Positions 28,320 through 36,866 of a DNA stretch of 64,000 nt are shown here, piece after piece. The stretch spans positions 62,001 to 126,000 of the forward strand of contig CAKSAJ010000002.1 of the NCBI GenBank assembly GCA_934435195.1, read 5' to 3'. Position numbers and translations under genes: made by a program. Source of the DNA: an uncultured Schaedlerella sp. (lineage in GTDB: Bacteria; Bacillota; Clostridia; Lachnospirales; Lachnospiraceae). Within the stretch, counting starts at the first letter, position 1; every line of letters starts with the position of its first letter. The notes beneath the pieces are model-generated. The model did no database searches, was not told the DNA's origin, and saw nothing but the letters and a program-made list of their open reading frames with translations.

Positions 28320-29855
28320 CTATACTAATTCTTTCAGTTTTGCCCTATCTATTTTTCCATTCGCATTATGTGGCATTACTTTCATATATACAACTTTTCC
28401 AGGAATCATATACTGAGGGACTCTGGTTGCCAATGTGTCTGTAATTTTTTTTGTTTCCATTTCTATCCCATCATAAAAGAATACTATTTTTTTCCTTTTT
28501 GTATTATACATACATGCACAATCGCGAATTCCTTCTATTGCATTTCCGGCAGATTCAATCTCACCTAACTCAATGCGGTATCCCATATGTTTAATTTGAA
28601 AGTCTTTTCTGGAAATATAAATCAGATTACCAGCTTCATCATATCGTACTAAATCTCCAGTATGATATATGCGTTCTGGATAACGTTGATGTAATGGATT
28701 CTGTACAAAGGCTAACTTTGTTCTTTCTGGATTATTATAGTATCCTAATGCCAGACAAGAGCCTCTCATACATAATTCTCCAACTTCACCATACTCAACT
28801 TCATTACCTTCTTCATTCAAAAGAAGCGCCTGTGAATTAGCTATCGGAACGCCTATTGGTAATGGCTGTCCCTCTGGCTCATTTCCATTTCTTATATATG
28901 CTGTACACACAAATGTTTCTGTTGGTCCATACAGGTTTGCATACACAGCGTCTGGTAAATATTTGACCCAGTAATCTAATTGTTTTCTTTGTAATACCTC
29001 TCCTGCAAACATAATTTGTTTTAAATATTGAGGAACTACTACATCAAATGTCTGAAGATTTGCAACAATCGCCATTGCGGATGGGACCCATAAAAATGTA
29101 GATATCCTTTTTTCATTCATATATTCAATTAATCGAACTGGGAATCCAAAAAAACTTTGTGGTATAATAACCATTTTAGCACCAAAATAAATTGCTCCAT
29201 AAATATCATGTATTGATACATCAAAATAAAATGGTGCTTGATTTCCAAAAACTGATGTACTATCAATTTCAAAGTTCTGCTCTAACCATTGCATATAATT
29301 TATTACAACTCTATGATTAAGTAAAACCCCCTTTGGCACCCCTGTCGAACCACTTGTAAATAACACATATAACGGATCTAGTTCTGTCATGTCCATCCTT
29401 ATATTTCCAAGCATGTCTTTGTCGATTTCCTGTTCTGACATGTCTTCCCAAAGAACAATTTGACTATTTTGAGCAAAGCTTTCTGCAAGTTCTTTATGTT
29501 CTTTATCCGTAATAATAATTTCCGGCAAAAGTACATCCATGATAATTTGTATACGTTCAATTGGCATTTTCACATCCAACGGACAGTAAAAATTACCACT
29601 ATATAAAACACCAAAAAAAGACACGATAGCTTTTACTGACTTATCCATAAATACAGCAATAGGCTCTCTATGTCTTCCAAGTTTCATTGCCAGCGACGTA
29701 CCAATTCTTTGTGCTGTTTCTTCTACCTGCTTAAATGTCATACTGACATTTTTATCTTCATACACTTCTTTATCTGGAAAATATATTGCAGAATTTTCTA
29801 AATACTCTAATACGTTGCTTGCATTTTTCTTATTTTCAAATCCAACTACTTCCAC
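28320..29855 (-). CDS. Amino-acid adenylation enzyme, DltA-like
   Basis: A 511-aa AMP-forming ligase that would activate an amino acid and load it on the carrier protein. The A3 loop FTSGSTGVPKGV, NLYGPTE, YHTGDLVRYDEAG, the hinge RKDFQIKHMGYRIELGEIE and the late lysine in NGKIDRAK are all present. At the position of the DltA selectivity motif FCGEVL it reads FAGEVL (Ala codon 29004-29006). In DltA that Cys favours D-alanine over L-alanine, so the substrate may differ here. I chose the GTG at 29855 with GGGAGG ten bases upstream. A longer in-frame ORF to 29942 would start inside the -35 box and is excluded. It is the first gene of a six-gene operon behind a phase-variable promoter. Confidence 0.87.
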   Translation of the reverse strand: MEVVGFENKKNASNVLEYLENSAIYFPDKEVYEDKNVSMTFKQVEETAQRIGTSLAMKLGRHREPIAVFMDKSVKAIVSFFGVLYSGNFYCPLDVKMPIERIQIIMDVLLPEIIITDKEHKELAESFAQNSQIVLWEDMSEQEIDKDMLGNIRMDMTELDPLYVLFTSGSTGVPKGVLLNHRVVINYMQWLEQNFEIDSTSVFGNQAPFYFDVSIHDIYGAIYFGAKMVIIPQSFFGFPVRLIEYMNEKRISTFLWVPSAMAIVANLQTFDVVVPQYLKQIMFAGEVLQRKQLDYWVKYLPDAVYANLYGPTETFVCTAYIRNGNEPEGQPLPIGVPIANSQALLLNEEGNEVEYGEVGELCMRGSCLALGYYNNPERTKLAFVQNPLHQRYPERIYHTGDLVRYDEAGNLIYISRKDFQIKHMGYRIELGEIESAGNAIEGIRDCACMYNTKRKKIVFFYDGIEMETKKITDTLATRVPQYMIPGKVVYMKVMPHNANGKIDRAKLKELV

Positions 29856-29912
29856 TGAAGTTTTTCCTCCCTCTTGTAATTTCTTGTATATAAATACAAA
29901 TATACATATATC

Positions 29913-29942
29913 ATTATACCCCCCCCCGCATTTTTTTGTCAA
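29913..29942 (-). promoter_or_regulatory. Phase-variable promoter with G9 tract in the spacer
   Basis: On the minus strand: consensus TTGACA (29937-29942), then six A, TGC, nine G (29919-29927), then consensus TATAAT (29913-29918). The spacer is 18 bp. Gain or loss of one G by slipped-strand mispairing changes the spacer to 17 or 19 and so the promoter strength. It controls the adenylation enzyme and the genes behind it. Confidence 0.85.
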
Positions 29943-30068
29943 TCCCTTCTACATTAGAATTTACACCAGAAAAATTTCCCTTCTGAAAACAAAACCTAGA
30001 ATTTTGTTGTAAATTCATCAAAATCTAAGTAGGTTTACTAAATAAATTATTATGTACCTGCTATTTCA

Positions 30069-30077
30069 TGTTATAAT
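30069..30077 (+). promoter_or_regulatory. Extended -10 promoter of the flippase gene
   Basis: TGTTATAAT, a perfect TGnTATAAT extended -10 element, without a good -35 box, about 40 bp before the flippase start. It is divergent from the phase-variable promoter. Confidence 0.6.
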
Positions 30078-30116
30078 AAAATCCACTTATTTAATAACGT
30101 AGAACAGGGGTAAATT

Positions 30117-31376
30117 ATGTTTAAAAATTTTTGGATGATAAAAGAAGATGACATTGGAAAACAAAGTGTATTTTGGAACATGATGTCCAGCGGTTTGAAC
30201 TCTATTGTATCAATGCTATTACTCTGGGTCGTAACTTTGCTGAGTGGTGTATCCGATGCTGGAATATTTTCTTTGGGATTTTCTACTTCACAGATGATGT
30301 TAACAATTGGTAACTATGGAATGCGAAACTATCAGGCAACTGATGTAACAAATAAATACTCCATAAAAGTTTATGAAGCTTCCCGAATCGTAACAAATAT
30401 CATTATGATGATATCTGTATTAGGCTTTGTATGGTTTGAGGGTTATTATTTTGAGAAGGCACTGATTACTATCCTGCTGTGTTTACTTAAAGTTACAGAT
30501 GCATTCGATGATGTTTATGGTGGATATTATCAGGTAAAAGGTCGACTGGATATTGCCGGGAAAATCATGAGTATTCGTATTGGCGCATATGTTCTTGGTT
30601 TTATACTTACTCTGACTTTTACACACAATCTAATTCTAAGTTGTTTGATTGCCATTATAATTTCAAGTATTGTATTAATTGTACTTATTCATTCAACGAA
30701 ATTTATTATTCCTTTAGAAAAACCTTCTTTTCAATGGAATAAAATTTGGAATCTGCTAACAGAATGTTTCCCATTATGTATTAGTGCTTTTTTACTTATC
30801 TACATGGGTAATGCACCAAAATATGCAATCGATACTTACCTTACCGCAAAAGATCAGGCTTACTACACTTATCTGTTCATGCCTTGCTTTGTGACCAATT
30901 TATTTGTAGGTTTTGCTTTACAGCCTTTATTAGTTCGTTTATCTAAATCCTGGGTCCATAAAGAATATCGCAAATTTATAAAATTATGTGGTTTGATTTT
31001 TGCTGGAGCATTGTTCATCTCTGCATTGATTATCATTGCCGGAGCAATCCTTGGATGTCCAATATTATCCATTGTATTTGGTGTCTCCTTATCATCATAT
31101 ACACAAGTATTGGTGGTATTATTGATTGGCGGTGCTTTCTTTGCTTTTGCAGTTATTGAACAAGTTATATTAACTGTGATGCGCAGACAAGTATATTTAT
31201 TGGTTGGATTCGGAATTGCCAGTGCTATCGCAATGCTTATCTCCGGAATTCTCGTTAAGAAGTTCGCCTTATTAGGCGCTGCTTATGCATATACCATTTC
31301 TGCCGGAGCACTATTTCTTGTATTAGCATTTATGATTTTTATATTTTTATATCTTGAAAAAAAGAAAAACAAATAA
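30117..31376 (+). CDS. Polysaccharide flippase (Wzx/MATE-like membrane protein)
   Basis: A 419-aa protein with about 12 membrane helices and few soluble loops. The N-terminus carries FWNMMSSGLNSIVSMLLLW, typical of RfbX/Wzx proteins in the MOP superfamily. It would flip undecaprenyl-linked saccharides. It is the only plus-strand gene of the surface region, transcribed away from the Dlt-like operon, with SD AGGGG seven bases before ATG and a strong terminator. The locus already has an ABC exporter, so this flippase probably serves a shorter lipid-linked unit, such as a side group or another glycan. That division is inference. Confidence 0.88.
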   Translation: MFKNFWMIKEDDIGKQSVFWNMMSSGLNSIVSMLLLWVVTLLSGVSDAGIFSLGFSTSQMMLTIGNYGMRNYQATDVTNKYSIKVYEASRIVTNIIMMISVLGFVWFEGYYFEKALITILLCLLKVTDAFDDVYGGYYQVKGRLDIAGKIMSIRIGAYVLGFILTLTFTHNLILSCLIAIIISSIVLIVLIHSTKFIIPLEKPSFQWNKIWNLLTECFPLCISAFLLIYMGNAPKYAIDTYLTAKDQAYYTYLFMPCFVTNLFVGFALQPLLVRLSKSWVHKEYRKFIKLCGLIFAGALFISALIIIAGAILGCPILSIVFGVSLSSYTQVLVVLLIGGAFFAFAVIEQVILTVMRRQVYLLVGFGIASAIAMLISGILVKKFALLGAAYAYTISAGALFLVLAFMIFIFLYLEKKKNK

Positions 31377-31427
31377 AAAATATAGCATATGTTCCTTTGT
31401 CGAACATATGCTATATTTTTTATTTTT
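31375..31427. terminator. Bidirectional terminator between the flippase and glucosaminidase genes
   Basis: A long perfect stem (arms AAATATAGCATATGTTC / GAACATATGCTATATTT, 7-nt loop) with A/T runs on both sides. It serves both convergent genes. Confidence 0.9.
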
Positions 31428-34422
31428 TATAAAACGCTTTTCCGATATCTTCCGGTGCTTTTCCACCTTTTTCTACTAATTGAATACGAATTGCTTCCAT
31501 TTGACGTGCATATCCTTCACTTCCTGCTTTTTCTCCATTTTTTGCCCAACCGAGCCAGCCAAACTCACTGGAATGAACTTGATAATACACATCATATTTT
31601 TCAGCCATTTCTCCCGTAAGCTCAATACAGATTGCTTCCATCTCTTTATTTCTACCTACAGTTCCACTAACAGTACCATTTGACACGTAGCTTTGCCAAC
31701 CGATATCCTGAATATGACTCTTATACTTAATTCCACCCGAATATTCCGGATATTTCAAATCTATCTGGATTGCTTCTACTTGTTTATTTTGCCCTGTTGT
31801 TCCTGCCAATTCTCCATTCTTAACTGCTGCCTGCCATCCTATATTTTCTACATGTGTACTATATTCTACTATTGTATTTTTCTTTTTAAATGAACTTTGT
31901 CCATTTTCTATAGTAGGAGTTCCTTTTGGTACAATTAAAATTTGAATTGCCTCTATCTTAAGAGCATAATTCATCGTTCCAGCAGTCTCGCCATTCTTAG
32001 CCCAACCAAGCCAGCCCAAATCCTGCACATGTACCCGATAATATATATCATAATTATTTTTTTGATTTCCGGTAAGCGTCATTTCAATTGCTTCCATACG
32101 ACGGTTCTGCCCCGTTGTTCCTGTTATCTCTCCATCCTTATGATAATCTTGCCATCCGATACCCTCTAAATATGAACGATATTTCACTCCCAATAAATTA
32201 GATTTTACATTCAAAATCATAGCTTCTATTTTTTTGTTCTGTCCGGTTGTTCCCGCTATCTTACTTCCCAGAACCTCATTCTGCCATCCGACGTCCTGTA
32301 CATGTGTGGAGTATCCAATCTTAACTGTATTAATCAAATATGGCGTTTCTATTTCCCCAGGTGCTGCTAACCCTTTCGGTAGCAAAGCTATCTGAACCGC
32401 CTGTAATGCATAATTATATCCTTGTGTTCCGGCTAATTCTCCATTTTTAGCCCAATCCATCCAACCAATGTTTGTCACATGCACTCTATAATACAAATCA
32501 TAATTCGATGCTGCATTACCTGTCAGTTTTAATTTAATTGCTTCTAATTTCTTTGCCTGACCAACAGTTCCTCCTGTCTCCCCATCAGACACACTGTCCA
32601 TCCAGCCAAAATCCTGTGCATGTACCTGGTATTCAATTCCCAAATCTGCAATACCTGCAATATTGATTTTCATTGCCTCCATTGGAAGATTTTTCCCTGT
32701 GGTTCCCATCATCTGTCCGTTTTGCTTCGTATCCATCCAACCGAGGTCACGGACATGAGCACTGTATTCTATTACTCCTGCCAACTCTGCCGGTACCGTT
32801 ATTGTACCACAATCTCCGAAATCATCTGGTGTATTTTTATCCCCATCTGATCCACCTGCTTCTCCTGAACTTCCTGAGCCTTCCAAAACCTTGTTTACAT
32901 ACCCTGAACTAACATATGCATACATATTAGAGAAGTCATAATTTCCTGCATCCGAAACAGCGGTACGATTTGCTGTTAACGCAGCATCACTTTGTACCTT
33001 ATAAAAATTTCCTTGGCTTGAATCTAAAATAATAAATGCCTGATTTGAATAATCTTTTGTTGTATGGATTACAGCAGATGAGTCATTCGCCTCTGTCCGT
33101 ACGTTTAAATCTGTATGTTCATTTCCTATCACATCTTTTATCCCTATGGTATAGCGATTACTGTCTTTATTCCCATATATTTTATCAATCATCCAAGCAA
33201 CATTGGCATTCTTTTCTCCCCAATATGGATCTGATGCATATCTTACATTCATTCCACTTCCCTTATTACCGAGATATCCTCCTGAATATACCCAGTTTTT
33301 AGGGTTTAGATACCGCTTTGACATATATGTTTCTGTAAATGTTTTAATACACGCTTCTGCACTTTCATATGCATTTGCACTCTGTCCCGGGGCTGCATCC
33401 ACAGCATTTAAGCCAAACAGATTGTTTTTCTCCTGTGCAATACTACTTTTTCCCCATACACTTTCATTTGCCGCAATTCCGACTGCGATTAATGCATTTA
33501 CTCCATATGCATTTTGATAATTTGTAAACACATCCCCTGTATTACTCATTTTATATCCAGCTGCTTTGCTATTTATAATTTCATTTAGTTGAGCTGCTGA
33601 ATATGCTGTTTTACTTCGTAAAGGAAGATATTGATAATAATTATAATATGGTGAAGAACTGTTAATCGAATTCGTTCTTACTCCTGCCTTATAATCATCC
33701 AGCATATTTGAAAATCTGTCTCTTGTATAGAAATAATGTCCATCATAACTATAATATTGTACACCTTCTGACAAATACGATGGTGCCGGTCCGTTATCCA
33801 ATGATGTGATATAATTTTCCTGTGTAATATTCGTTGTAATATTATGTATTAACCGACCTGAACTGACAGTATAATAACTGACAGATGCTGCACTGTCCAC
33901 ACTTACAATCTGCACATCTTTTGCATCAACAAGCCCTGTCACTCCCGATAACAAAAATTTCACTTTCCCATTTTCTGTCCCCAGATATGCTGCATCAGCG
34001 CCATATGCCCCACAAGTATACCCGGCGTTACCGGTTCCGACTTCGGTGTATGTTGTTACCACTGCTCCTTTTGTATTAAAGTTTACAATCTTTCCGTCAT
34101 TACTCAATAAATCAATCTCAAGCAGTCCTGACTCCTCCGGTGCTTCCGAAACATTACCTTCTTCATCCATACTTGTTATCGTTTCATCTTCTCGTATTTC
34201 AAGCTCTTCTGTGTTGGGTTCTCCTGAGTTTGTAAATTCATCAGCAATGTCTTCTGTTTCTTTTGTCGCCTCATTTTCCGTCTTTTCCAAACTGCTATCA
34301 TCCGTTGCTTGGACTGATTCTTGATTAAAATCAACTGCCTGAACATCTATTCCACCAGTCATAATGGTTAGCATCAACATACATACGCTCAACATCCAAC
34401 TTAGCCTTCTTTTGTGTTTCAT
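31420..34422 (-). CDS. Secreted glucosaminidase-like autolysin with nine ChW repeats
   Basis: A 1,000-aa exported protein. Signal peptide (MLSVCMLMLTIMTGGIDVQA) and acidic linker to ~95, then an N-terminal region of ~180 residues of unclear fold. A GH73-type N-acetylglucosaminidase domain lies at about 270-430, with ALIAVGIAANESVWGKSSIAQEKNNLFGL, in which the Glu of ANESVWG is the likely catalytic acid. An SH3-like segment (LNVRTEANDSSAVIHTT) follows, then a Gly/Ser linker and nine ChW repeats in three triads. GH73 enzymes cut peptidoglycan between GlcNAc and MurNAc. It shares a terminator with the flippase gene. The final repeats are the C-terminus, so the catalytic domain is N-terminal, as in the GH25 and GH2 members. 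Confidence 0.88.
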   Translation of the reverse strand: MKHKRRLSWMLSVCMLMLTIMTGGIDVQAVDFNQESVQATDDSSLEKTENEATKETEDIADEFTNSGEPNTEELEIREDETITSMDEEGNVSEAPEESGLLEIDLLSNDGKIVNFNTKGAVVTTYTEVGTGNAGYTCGAYGADAAYLGTENGKVKFLLSGVTGLVDAKDVQIVSVDSAASVSYYTVSSGRLIHNITTNITQENYITSLDNGPAPSYLSEGVQYYSYDGHYFYTRDRFSNMLDDYKAGVRTNSINSSSPYYNYYQYLPLRSKTAYSAAQLNEIINSKAAGYKMSNTGDVFTNYQNAYGVNALIAVGIAANESVWGKSSIAQEKNNLFGLNAVDAAPGQSANAYESAEACIKTFTETYMSKRYLNPKNWVYSGGYLGNKGSGMNVRYASDPYWGEKNANVAWMIDKIYGNKDSNRYTIGIKDVIGNEHTDLNVRTEANDSSAVIHTTKDYSNQAFIILDSSQGNFYKVQSDAALTANRTAVSDAGNYDFSNMYAYVSSGYVNKVLEGSGSSGEAGGSDGDKNTPDDFGDCGTITVPAELAGVIEYSAHVRDLGWMDTKQNGQMMGTTGKNLPMEAMKINIAGIADLGIEYQVHAQDFGWMDSVSDGETGGTVGQAKKLEAIKLKLTGNAASNYDLYYRVHVTNIGWMDWAKNGELAGTQGYNYALQAVQIALLPKGLAAPGEIETPYLINTVKIGYSTHVQDVGWQNEVLGSKIAGTTGQNKKIEAMILNVKSNLLGVKYRSYLEGIGWQDYHKDGEITGTTGQNRRMEAIEMTLTGNQKNNYDIYYRVHVQDLGWLGWAKNGETAGTMNYALKIEAIQILIVPKGTPTIENGQSSFKKKNTIVEYSTHVENIGWQAAVKNGELAGTTGQNKQVEAIQIDLKYPEYSGGIKYKSHIQDIGWQSYVSNGTVSGTVGRNKEMEAICIELTGEMAEKYDVYYQVHSSEFGWLGWAKNGEKAGSEGYARQMEAIRIQLVEKGGKAPEDIGKAFYKK

Positions 34423-34509
34423 TAACTTCCTCCTTCCACTCTTTTATGGTATTTATTCTAATTTCCATCTTAACATAATTCAACTTTTTCGTCATCTATA
34501 AAGACAACA

Positions 34510-34541
34510 AAAGAACAGTTTCATTATCGAAACTGTTCTTT
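34510..34541 (-). terminator. Terminator after the LtaS-like gene
   Basis: AAAAGAACAGTTTC / GAAACTGTTCTTTT, a 14-bp perfect stem with a 6-nt loop, just beyond the stop codon at 34548. Confidence 0.88.
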
Positions 34542-34547
34542 TAAATG

Positions 34548-36395
34548 CTAATTAATAGTTTTCATCTGTGCTGCAACTATAATCGGAGTTCCCGACTCAT
34601 CTATTACATATATATGAACATTATAATCTCCTGGAGTTTCTCCATAATCTGCCACATACAAATCTGAATAATAGCTTCCATCTTCTAATTGATATAATTC
34701 CACCCACTGTAAATCGCTCTGATCTGCTTCTTTCCATACTGCTGCCATAACGGACTGAATATTCCCTGGTACATTACTTATATTTGTTACTGATATCGGT
34801 AAACTACTATAATAGTAATCATAATCACCTATCGACAACTCTGCTGCCGGAATACTTTCTTCCTGTACTGTCTGAGTTCCTATATCAGTTTCTACTTCTC
34901 GTATATCTCCCAGCTTCTCCATCATTTTCGATTTTTTCTTTAACTCCGACTCTGTCTTATCAATTCCAAAACGCTCTGTCAATGTCGGCGTTGACGAAAA
35001 TAAATTTGTTCCCAGGCCAAGACGATTTCCATCAATTTTAACTCCCAATGCTGCCAGTGTAGTCGGAAAATCATCAAATGTTGTATAATTTCGCTTCTCT
35101 GTTGTTTCAAGTTCCGCTGCCGGATTAATATATGTAGTGTATACTTTTCTCGTATAATCTTCGTCTACATCTTCACAAAAATCCTTATCCATCGTAGGAT
35201 GATCTCCTGAAATCACAATTGTTGTATTTTCATAAAAATCTTGTTGTTGAATCCAGTCAACCAATTCTTTCACCTGTCTGCTTGAACATGCCATAACATT
35301 CGCATACTGATTATCTCCAAATTCATCTGTACACAATTCACATGGGTATCCATCTTCAAAATGTGTATCGACCGTTAACAAGGTTAAATTAAATGGGGCA
35401 CTTTGCTGTGATAACTCTGTTAATTTATCTTTTGCAAAGCTAAATAGCTTCTCATCTTCATAGCCCCACCACACACGATAATCCTGTGGAATCAAACCAT
35501 TTTCATTTGCATAATTATAGTCATAAATATTATAATTTCCATGCTCTGTAAAATATAATTTTCTTCCTCCAAAGGTTGCATCCGAACCAATCATAAGATT
35601 CTGGCAATACCCTGCACTTTCCAAAATATCACCTAATGTAACAGCTCCTGCAAAAAAATGATCCTGTGTATCCATATCATTTCCATCAATTGATATGCTA
35701 AGTGGTAAGCCTGATGTTTGAGCAAACATGCCTCCCATTGTCCATGTTGCGCCTGTCATTGCATAACCACCATTCAGTTCTTTATCTTCCCCTGAAAAAT
35801 CTTCGTTGTCCTGTGCCAACTCTGTAAGTTCCGGAATTACATTCTTATCAAATGCACCACCATTTTCTTTATCTGCATAAGTTGTTTCCATCGACTCCAG
35901 GAAAATATAAATCAAATTTCTTTTTTGTTCTGGAAATGAAAGACTTACTTCTGCCGGGTCGACATAATAATCATCTATAAATGTTGAATAATTACTCTGT
36001 CCATCTACATAATCGCCTACATCCAGTTTATTCCATGTAATCTTAACTCCTATTACGCTTACTACAATAGAAATGATAATTGATGCCACTATTATAATTA
36101 TATAACGACATTTTTCTTTTCTGTATGTTATAAGTAAAATCAACATCAGTATTAACATTAAAATCGCAGGAACAGCACAAATATCCAGATACTCTTGTAT
36201 CATCCCTTCGTTTGTACCTTCTAATGGAGCTGTCATATGATATACCAATTCATCCATTGATAAATTAGTCCATGTATCAAACATCCATTTAATGCTGAAA
36301 CACAATAATGTAGCTATCGTTGTCAACAAAACACTTAATATTGTTCCGATAACTACCAATACAGCTTTTACCTTTTCTCGAATCTCCACTTTCAT
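34548..36395 (-). CDS. LtaS-family polyglycerol-phosphate or phosphoglycerol transferase
   Basis: A 615-aa membrane enzyme. About four hydrophobic helices occupy residues 1-~125, followed by an outer-face alkaline-phosphatase/sulfatase fold. NLIYIFLESMETTYAD holds the candidate nucleophile Thr. GMFAQTSGLPLSIS, DTHFEDGYPC and ISGDHPTMDKDF supply metal-binding residues. LtaS-type enzymes transfer glycerol-phosphate from phosphatidylglycerol to lipoteichoic acid or to wall glycans. The presence of this enzyme beside a Dlt-like operon makes a glycerol-phosphate decorated polymer a likely substrate of the locus. After the catalytic fold the C-terminal ~100 residues are a beta-rich extension (DYYYSSLPISVTNISNVPG) not found in minimal LtaS. 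Confidence 0.88.
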   Translation of the reverse strand: MKVEIREKVKAVLVVIGTILSVLLTTIATLLCFSIKWMFDTWTNLSMDELVYHMTAPLEGTNEGMIQEYLDICAVPAILMLILMLILLITYRKEKCRYIIIIVASIIISIVVSVIGVKITWNKLDVGDYVDGQSNYSTFIDDYYVDPAEVSLSFPEQKRNLIYIFLESMETTYADKENGGAFDKNVIPELTELAQDNEDFSGEDKELNGGYAMTGATWTMGGMFAQTSGLPLSISIDGNDMDTQDHFFAGAVTLGDILESAGYCQNLMIGSDATFGGRKLYFTEHGNYNIYDYNYANENGLIPQDYRVWWGYEDEKLFSFAKDKLTELSQQSAPFNLTLLTVDTHFEDGYPCELCTDEFGDNQYANVMACSSRQVKELVDWIQQQDFYENTTIVISGDHPTMDKDFCEDVDEDYTRKVYTTYINPAAELETTEKRNYTTFDDFPTTLAALGVKIDGNRLGLGTNLFSSTPTLTERFGIDKTESELKKKSKMMEKLGDIREVETDIGTQTVQEESIPAAELSIGDYDYYYSSLPISVTNISNVPGNIQSVMAAVWKEADQSDLQWVELYQLEDGSYYSDLYVADYGETPGDYNVHIYVIDESGTPIIVAAQMKTIN

Positions 36396-36425
36396 CTTCT
36401 GAATTCTTCCCTATCTTTTCCCTTT

Positions 36426-36686
36426 TTACCCAATCTTTATACTAGGGATATTATCCCCCTCCGGAAACACAGACAACTGCGGACTCACCTTCGCAAATGT
36501 AGTCTCTCTGCTTTCCAATGCAGCTTCCTCTGTTCCAAACAACTCATGATCTTTAAATCTTAATGCCCCGCAGGCACCAATTCGCTGAACAATACATTCA
36601 TCACCATGATGGCCCATCACTTTAACTTTTGTTGCATATTTATTATCTTCTAATATGTAGCAAATATCTCCTGATACGTACTTCAT
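36426..36686 (-). CDS. Small cytoplasmic protein of unknown function
   Basis: Predicted 86-aa soluble protein (MKYVSGDICYILEDNKYATKV opening). I do not recognise a family. It lacks a signal peptide and membrane helix, is beta-rich (KVKVMGHHGDECIVQRIG) and has two internal Cys. I chose the ATG at 36686 because AGAGG lies eight bases upstream. An in-frame ATG at 36764 would give 112 aa but has a poor SD. It is 30 bp downstream of nothing obvious and 30 bp upstream of the LtaS-like gene on the same strand, so they may be co-transcribed. Confidence that it is real rests on the SD and tight spacing. Confidence 0.6.
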   Translation of the reverse strand: MKYVSGDICYILEDNKYATKVKVMGHHGDECIVQRIGACGALRFKDHELFGTEEAALESRETTFAKVSPQLSVFPEGDNIPSIKIG

Positions 36687-36815
36687 TATTTCATCCTCTC
36701 TTGTACTCACATCAAACTCGGTTGTATTTTCAAGAATGCCTCTGCATTCTTGTTGCAAATCCATTCTTCAACCGAATAAATTTACATATTCTTAAATACA
36801 ATATCACATTTCCTT

Positions 36816-36866
36816 AAAAAAAGCAAAAACAGATGTGCTTTTTCACACATCTGTTTTTGCTTTTTA
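36816..36866 (-). terminator. Terminator of the nadB-nadC-niaR operon
   Basis: A very long stem (AAAAAGCAAAAACAGATGTG with CACATCTGTTTTTGCTTTTT, 8-nt loop) followed by T on the minus strand, overlapping the niaR stop. Confidence 0.9.

Noticed and set aside
29856..29942. Longer N-terminus for the adenylation enzyme from the ATG at 29942
   Set aside because: That codon lies inside the -35 box of the predicted promoter and the extension would be read through the G-tract. The GTG at 29855 has a good SD.
40..34422. Regular ChW DNA repeats as a possible CRISPR array
   Set aside because: The repeats are coding, diverged, about 105-160 bp in period and have no short unique spacers. No cas genes are present.
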